Of a stretch of DNA of 9,210 nt, positions 6,437-9,210 are shown piece after piece. The position numbers and the translations under genes are program-made. The number at the start of each line of letters is the position of its first letter. Positions within the stretch are counted from its first letter, which is position 1. Below the pieces are notes generated by a model. That model was not told the DNA's origin. It did no database searches and saw only the letters and a list, made by a program, of their open reading frames with translations. The stretch covers positions 1-9,210 of the forward strand of contig JAEXBK010000080.1 of NCBI GenBank assembly GCA_023394035.1, in the 5' to 3' direction. The stretch is from Bacillota bacterium. GTDB taxonomy: Bacteria > Bacillota > Clostridia > Peptostreptococcales > Anaerovoracaceae.

Positions 6437-8000
6437 ATTCGAAATCAGGAACCATTTCCTCTGCTATATCGAGAAGCTCGCCGCTTCTTACGAGCCTTTC
6501 GACTGCCTGAATGTCAGACCAAAGCTCGCGGTCAACTTCCATAAATTCAACATCCTTGCGCACTCTTTCAAATACGGCTTCTCCGACAGGCGAAAGACCT
6601 TTTCCGTACTTGCCCTCGAGGCGTCTTATGTCGATTGCCTGACACGCCGTAAGAAGTTCATACGCGAGAACCGAAAGCGTGTTATCAAGTATCGTGCCCG
6701 ATTTTCTTGCCGCCGTTGTACCCATTGATACGAAGTCCTCCTGATTTGCAGAGGAAGGGATCGAATCGACACATGCAGGATGAGCGAGCACCTTGTTTTC
6801 GGAAGCCATAGAAGCAGCGGTATACTGAACTATCATGTAGCCGCTGTTTATGCCGCCGTCAGTCGTCAAAAATGGCGTAAGCCCGTTTGAAAGCTGTGCA
6901 TTTACCATTCTTTCTATTCTGCGCTCGGAAATGCTTGCTATTTCGGAGCAAGCGATGCCGAGAAAGTCGAAAGGAAGCGCCATCGGCTCGCCGTGGAAGT
7001 TTCCTCCGGATATTACGGCTTCGTCTTCTTCAAAGAGAAGCGGGTTGTCCGTAACGGCGTTGAGCTCGATGTCTACCTTGCTCTTTATGTATTCAAGGGA
7101 GTCGCGGATCGCACCGTGAACCTGCGGGATGCATCTGAGCGCGTAAGCATCCTGAACGCGGGCGCCCTGACAGTTCTTCAGGATTTCGCTTCCCTCGGTG
7201 AGAAGGCGAATGTTCTTTGCAACGCCTATCTGACCCTTATGACCTCTTACCGTGTGCATACGCTCCTGAAAGGCGTTGAGCTGACCTGTAAGCGATGTAA
7301 ATGTGAGCGAGCAGATGAGATCCGCGAGCTTTGCCGCGCCTATCGTATCGTAGAGATTGAGTGCTCCTACGCTCGTCATTGCGCATGTTCCGTTAGTTAT
7401 ACCGAGTCCTTCTTTACATACGAGAGTATCCACGGTTTCTATGCCGGCTCTTGCCATTGCTGCGCTACCCGAAAGAAGCTCGCCGTCAAAATACGCTTCG
7501 CCTCTTCCTAAAAGGACAAGACCCATGTGTGAAAGCGGTGCAAGATCGCCTGATGCGCCGAGTGAACCCTTCTGAGGAATGTAAGGCGTAACGCCCTTGT
7601 TGAGCATTTCAATCAGGATCTGAACGAGGATCGGACGTACTCCGCTGATGCCTACCGCAAGAGCGTTTGCGCGGAGGAGCATCATTCCCCTTACCTGTTC
7701 TCTGCTGTAAGGCTCACCCGTTCCCGTGCAGTGGCTGAGTATAAGATTCGTGGATAGCTGATTTGAAAGCTCTTCCGGAACGGCAACTGTCGCAAAATCA
7801 CCGAAACCTGTTGTGATTCCATATGCAACGCGTTTTTCGGATGCAATCTTTTCCGCTAAGGCTCTTGAGCGTTTCATGGCGTTAAGCGCTTCTTCCGAAA
7901 GCTCTACCTTTGCATCAAAACGCGCTACGGCTATAAATTTCTCTAAAGTGAGGCTGTGACCGTCGATCAGGACGGTTTTGATATCCTTAGGATTGTTCAT
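6435..8000 (-). CDS. hutH: histidine ammonia-lyase
   Basis: HutH (521 aa, family usually about 500-520) removes ammonia from L-histidine to give urocanate, the committed first step. The Ala149-Ser150-Gly151 triad, which cyclises to the MIO electrophile, lies in the signature GSLGASGDLAPLSHM (145-159). Catalytic Tyr60 is in AYGITTGFG (59-67), and other conserved blocks include QDAYALRC (283-290), NFHGEPMALPFD (334-345) and a late SSANQEDFVSMG. The enzyme is a cytoplasmic tetramer in the family. It is the first gene of the operon. The ATG at 8000 has AGGAG (8008-8012) with a 7-nt spacer, and a promoter begins about 50 nt upstream. MIO lyases also include phenylalanine and tyrosine enzymes, but the surrounding hut genes make histidine the clear substrate. 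Confidence 0.96.
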   Translation of the reverse strand: MNNPKDIKTVLIDGHSLTLEKFIAVARFDAKVELSEEALNAMKRSRALAEKIASEKRVAYGITTGFGDFATVAVPEELSNQLSTNLILSHCTGTGEPYSREQVRGMMLLRANALAVGISGVRPILVQILIEMLNKGVTPYIPQKGSLGASGDLAPLSHMGLVLLGRGEAYFDGELLSGSAAMARAGIETVDTLVCKEGLGITNGTCAMTSVGALNLYDTIGAAKLADLICSLTFTSLTGQLNAFQERMHTVRGHKGQIGVAKNIRLLTEGSEILKNCQGARVQDAYALRCIPQVHGAIRDSLEYIKSKVDIELNAVTDNPLLFEEDEAVISGGNFHGEPMALPFDFLGIACSEIASISERRIERMVNAQLSNGLTPFLTTDGGINSGYMIVQYTAASMASENKVLAHPACVDSIPSSANQEDFVSMGTTAARKSGTILDNTLSVLAYELLTACQAIDIRRLEGKYGKGLSPVGEAVFERVRKDVEFMEVDRELWSDIQAVERLVRSGELLDIAEEMVPDFE

Positions 8001-8033
8001 TCTCTTTCTCCTGTAATATATAAAATATGTACG

Positions 8034-8077
8034 GTTGATATATCCAAAGTATACTATGCAAAAAGGGGATATTCAAC
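8034..8077. repeat. imperfect inverted repeat bracketing the hut promoter (candidate operator)
   Basis: The box GTTGATATATCC at 8034-8045 on the plus strand is repeated on the minus strand as GTTGAATATCC at 8077-8067. The arms match over 11 bases with a single one-base insertion. The 21-bp spacer contains the -10. The right arm covers the -35 (8071-8076) and the left arm covers the expected transcription start near 8041. Arm centres are about 32 bp apart, close to three helical turns. Because the right arm is upstream of the start site, the dyad cannot act as an RNA hairpin, so a protein-binding operator is the natural reading. The repeat is seen directly; its role is inferred. Confidence 0.5.
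8048..8076 (-). promoter_or_regulatory. sigma-A-like promoter of the hut operon
   Basis: On the minus strand TTGAAT (8071-8076, 4 of 6 consensus) is followed after exactly 17 bp by TATACT (8048-8053, 5 of 6). Transcription should start near 8041, giving a leader of about 40 nt before the hutH ATG. This leader is too short for the HutP-type antitermination structure known in Bacillus subtilis, and no terminator-like hairpin is seen in it. It lies immediately downstream of the YitT-family gene's terminator. Confidence 0.72.
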
Positions 8078-8086
8078 AAAAATGCA

Positions 8087-8129
8087 CAAAAAAATAACCG
8101 CAAATCTGTGTTCTGACACAGTATTGCGG
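8087..8129 (-). terminator. intrinsic terminator of the YitT-family gene
   Basis: Positions 8098-8129 form a hairpin. CCGCAA (8098-8103) pairs with TTGCGG (8124-8129), then there is a 2x2 mismatch, then CTGTGT (8106-8111) pairs with ACACAG (8116-8121) around the tetraloop TCTG. On the minus strand it is followed by TTATTTTTTT (complement of 8088-8097), a strong U tract. It sits about 25 nt after the TAG at 8155 and about 10 bp before the hut -35, so it insulates the hut operon from upstream transcription. Confidence 0.88.
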
Positions 8130-8154
8130 CATTGCGTTAGTGTGATAAAGAGGG

Positions 8155-9048
8155 CTATCTCTCCGGACGATAAAATCTTCCTTCGATTTGTTCCGTTCTC
8201 AAACTGTTGATAAAGGCGGAAGGGTCGACCTCGTGGATGACTTTGATGACCTGTGATACTTCATCGGAGCTGACTACGGAATAGAGCATCTGTCTCTCGG
8301 CTCCTTCGTAGCAGCCGGTGCCTTTAAATATCGTTGCATCGTGGTGAGTGAGCTCGTTTATCCTGTGATAAGCCTCCTCGGCTTTTTCAGTGATAATAAG
8401 CAACGTATGCTTCTGGTAACGCTTGTATAAGGTATGAAGGATCTGGGTCGCCACGAATTGAAAAATGATGGAGTAAAGGGCTGCCTCCCAACCGAACAGG
8501 AATCCGGCAATGAGCAGAAGCGCGACGTTTCCAAGGAGAATATAATTCCACATATCGATTCCCTTCTTCTCCGAAAAGAAAATCGAAAGAAAGTCCACTC
8601 CTCCTCCGCTCGCTCCCGACAGAAGGCAGAGGGTTGCGGCAACTCCGTTCAGGATACCGCCGAATACCGCTATGAGAAGCATATCAGAAGTGATTTTTAC
8701 AGTTGGAAGTATATCTGCGATTACCGACATGAGAACTATCGCATATAGAGAATAGAAGGTGAACCTCTTCCCTATGTATTTGAATCCTATGTATACGGGC
8801 GGAAGATTGACGGGTATATACAAAACGGTGAACGGAATGTTTATGGAAAGATATTTGGCGAGAATTCTTTGTATAAGTACGGCTACCCCCGAAAATCCGC
8901 TTGGGAACAGATCGCCGGTTCGAACGAAGCTTATGAGGTTAAAGGCAAACAGGAAAGCACCGGCGGAGAGCAGGACAAATGTTCGTATCTCTTTGATAAT
9001 CGCTTTTTTTGAGGTTTCATTGATTTTTTTTGTTTTAAGTCTCGGCAT
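8155..9048 (-). CDS. YitT family membrane protein (DUF161 plus DUF2179)
   Basis: This 297-aa protein has the YitT-family layout: a short basic N terminus, an integral-membrane region of about six hydrophobic segments (roughly residues 22-43, 45-65, 69-90, 96-116, 122-142 and 157-196, the last probably two helices), and a soluble C-terminal DUF2179 domain (about 205-290). The glycine-rich GDLFPSGFSGVAVL (45-58) and LLSGASGGGVDFLS (142-155) motifs are characteristic. The family is common in Bacillota in several paralogues; its transport or signalling role is not established, so I give no symbol. I placed the start at the ATG ending at 9048, with GGAGG 8 nt upstream. An in-frame ATG at 9144 lies upstream of the likely promoter (9077-9105) and would add 32 residues of poor character. 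The terminator downstream makes it a separate unit from hut. Confidence 0.88.
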   Translation of the reverse strand: MPRLKTKKINETSKKAIIKEIRTFVLLSAGAFLFAFNLISFVRTGDLFPSGFSGVAVLIQRILAKYLSINIPFTVLYIPVNLPPVYIGFKYIGKRFTFYSLYAIVLMSVIADILPTVKITSDMLLIAVFGGILNGVAATLCLLSGASGGGVDFLSIFFSEKKGIDMWNYILLGNVALLLIAGFLFGWEAALYSIIFQFVATQILHTLYKRYQKHTLLIITEKAEEAYHRINELTHHDATIFKGTGCYEGAERQMLYSVVSSDEVSQVIKVIHEVDPSAFINSLRTEQIEGRFYRPER

Positions 9049-9076
9049 GTATCCGCCCTCCCTTATTCCTATCTGT

Positions 9077-9105
9077 ATTCTACAATAAACAAGGTGCGTA
9101 TGCAA
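9077..9105 (-). promoter_or_regulatory. probable promoter of the YitT-family gene
   Basis: On the minus strand TTGCAT (9100-9105, only 3 of 6 consensus) lies 17 bp before TAGAAT (9077-9082, 5 of 6). The predicted start near 9070 leaves a leader of about 22 nt containing the GGGAGG site. Its position supports the shorter reading of the coding region. The -35 is weak, so confidence is moderate. Confidence 0.5.
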
Positions 9106-9147
9106 AGGGAAACGCATTAAATCTTTTACGCATTTTGTGTACATGTG

Positions 9148-9176
9148 TTGATTTTATTTCATGGTGATATTAAAAT
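9148..9176 (+). promoter_or_regulatory. possible plus-strand promoter reading out of the window
   Basis: TTGATT (9148-9153, 4 of 6 consensus) is spaced 17 bp from TAAAAT (9171-9176, 5 of 6), predicting a start near 9183. No start codon with a ribosome binding site follows before the window ends at 9210, so the gene it would serve lies outside. The DNA here is AT-rich, so a chance match is possible. Confidence 0.35.
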
Positions 9177-9210
9177 ATTTTTGATAAGGGATTCGCTTAC
9201 ACGGGGGAAT

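Noticed and set aside
8001..8047. HutP-style antiterminator leader or riboswitch upstream of hutH
   Set aside because: Only about 40 nt separate the predicted start site and the hutH ATG; the sequence is AT-rich with no terminator-like stem or repeated UAG triplets of the kind HutP binds.
9049..9144. Extended 329-aa reading of the YitT-family protein beginning at 9144
   Set aside because: The extra 32 residues include a likely promoter and the GGGAGG site of the downstream ATG, and lack the expected basic or hydrophobic N-terminal character.

Overview
This 9.2 kb window looks like chromosomal DNA of an anaerobic Bacillota bacterium, probably a clostridial lineage. That assignment is an inference. 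It rests on strong AGGAGG-type ribosome binding sites, AT-rich intergenic DNA with sigma-A-like promoters, a YitT-family membrane protein, the long (about 670 aa) form of urocanase, and an oxygen-sensitive-type Fe-S cysteine desulfidase. I see no mobile elements, tRNA or rRNA genes, CRISPR arrays or phage genes. No stretch longer than about 300 bases lacks a gene.

Layout. Positions 1-117 hold a good plus-strand promoter, with an 8-bp direct repeat over its -35, and a strong ribosome binding site. This drives a plus-strand L-cysteine desulfidase gene (cyuA type, 118-1392). About 200 bp of AT-rich DNA follows, containing a strong hairpin (1534-1575) that serves as terminator for the converging minus-strand operon and perhaps, more weakly, for cyuA. 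From 8000 down to 1595 the minus strand carries a compact five-gene histidine utilisation operon: hutH, hutU, hutI, ftcD, fchA. Gaps between genes are 2-12 nt. A promoter (8048-8076) with a striking inverted repeat around it precedes hutH. Upstream, also on the minus strand, is a YitT-family gene (8155-9048) with its own promoter and a clear intrinsic terminator (8087-8129), so it is transcribed separately. The right edge has a plausible plus-strand promoter pointing out of the window.

How the genes work together. The hut operon is written in pathway order: histidine to urocanate (HutH), to imidazolonepropionate (HutU), to N-formimino-glutamate (HutI), to glutamate plus 5-formimino-tetrahydrofolate (FtcD), and finally to ammonia plus 5,10-methenyl-tetrahydrofolate (FchA/cyclodeaminase). 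Histidine is thus converted to glutamate, two ammonia and a folate-bound one-carbon unit. The cysteine desulfidase, which makes pyruvate, sulfide and ammonia from cysteine, points at the operon from the other side, so most of the window is amino-acid catabolism.

Novelty. The enzymes are known families and I do not see an undescribed multi-gene system. The most noteworthy signals are regulatory: the inverted GTTGA(T)ATATCC boxes bracketing the hut promoter, the helically phased direct repeat at the cyuA promoter, and possible divergent transcription from that same promoter. On the protein side, the long-form urocanase appears to lack the cysteine that is the annotated active-site residue of the short form.
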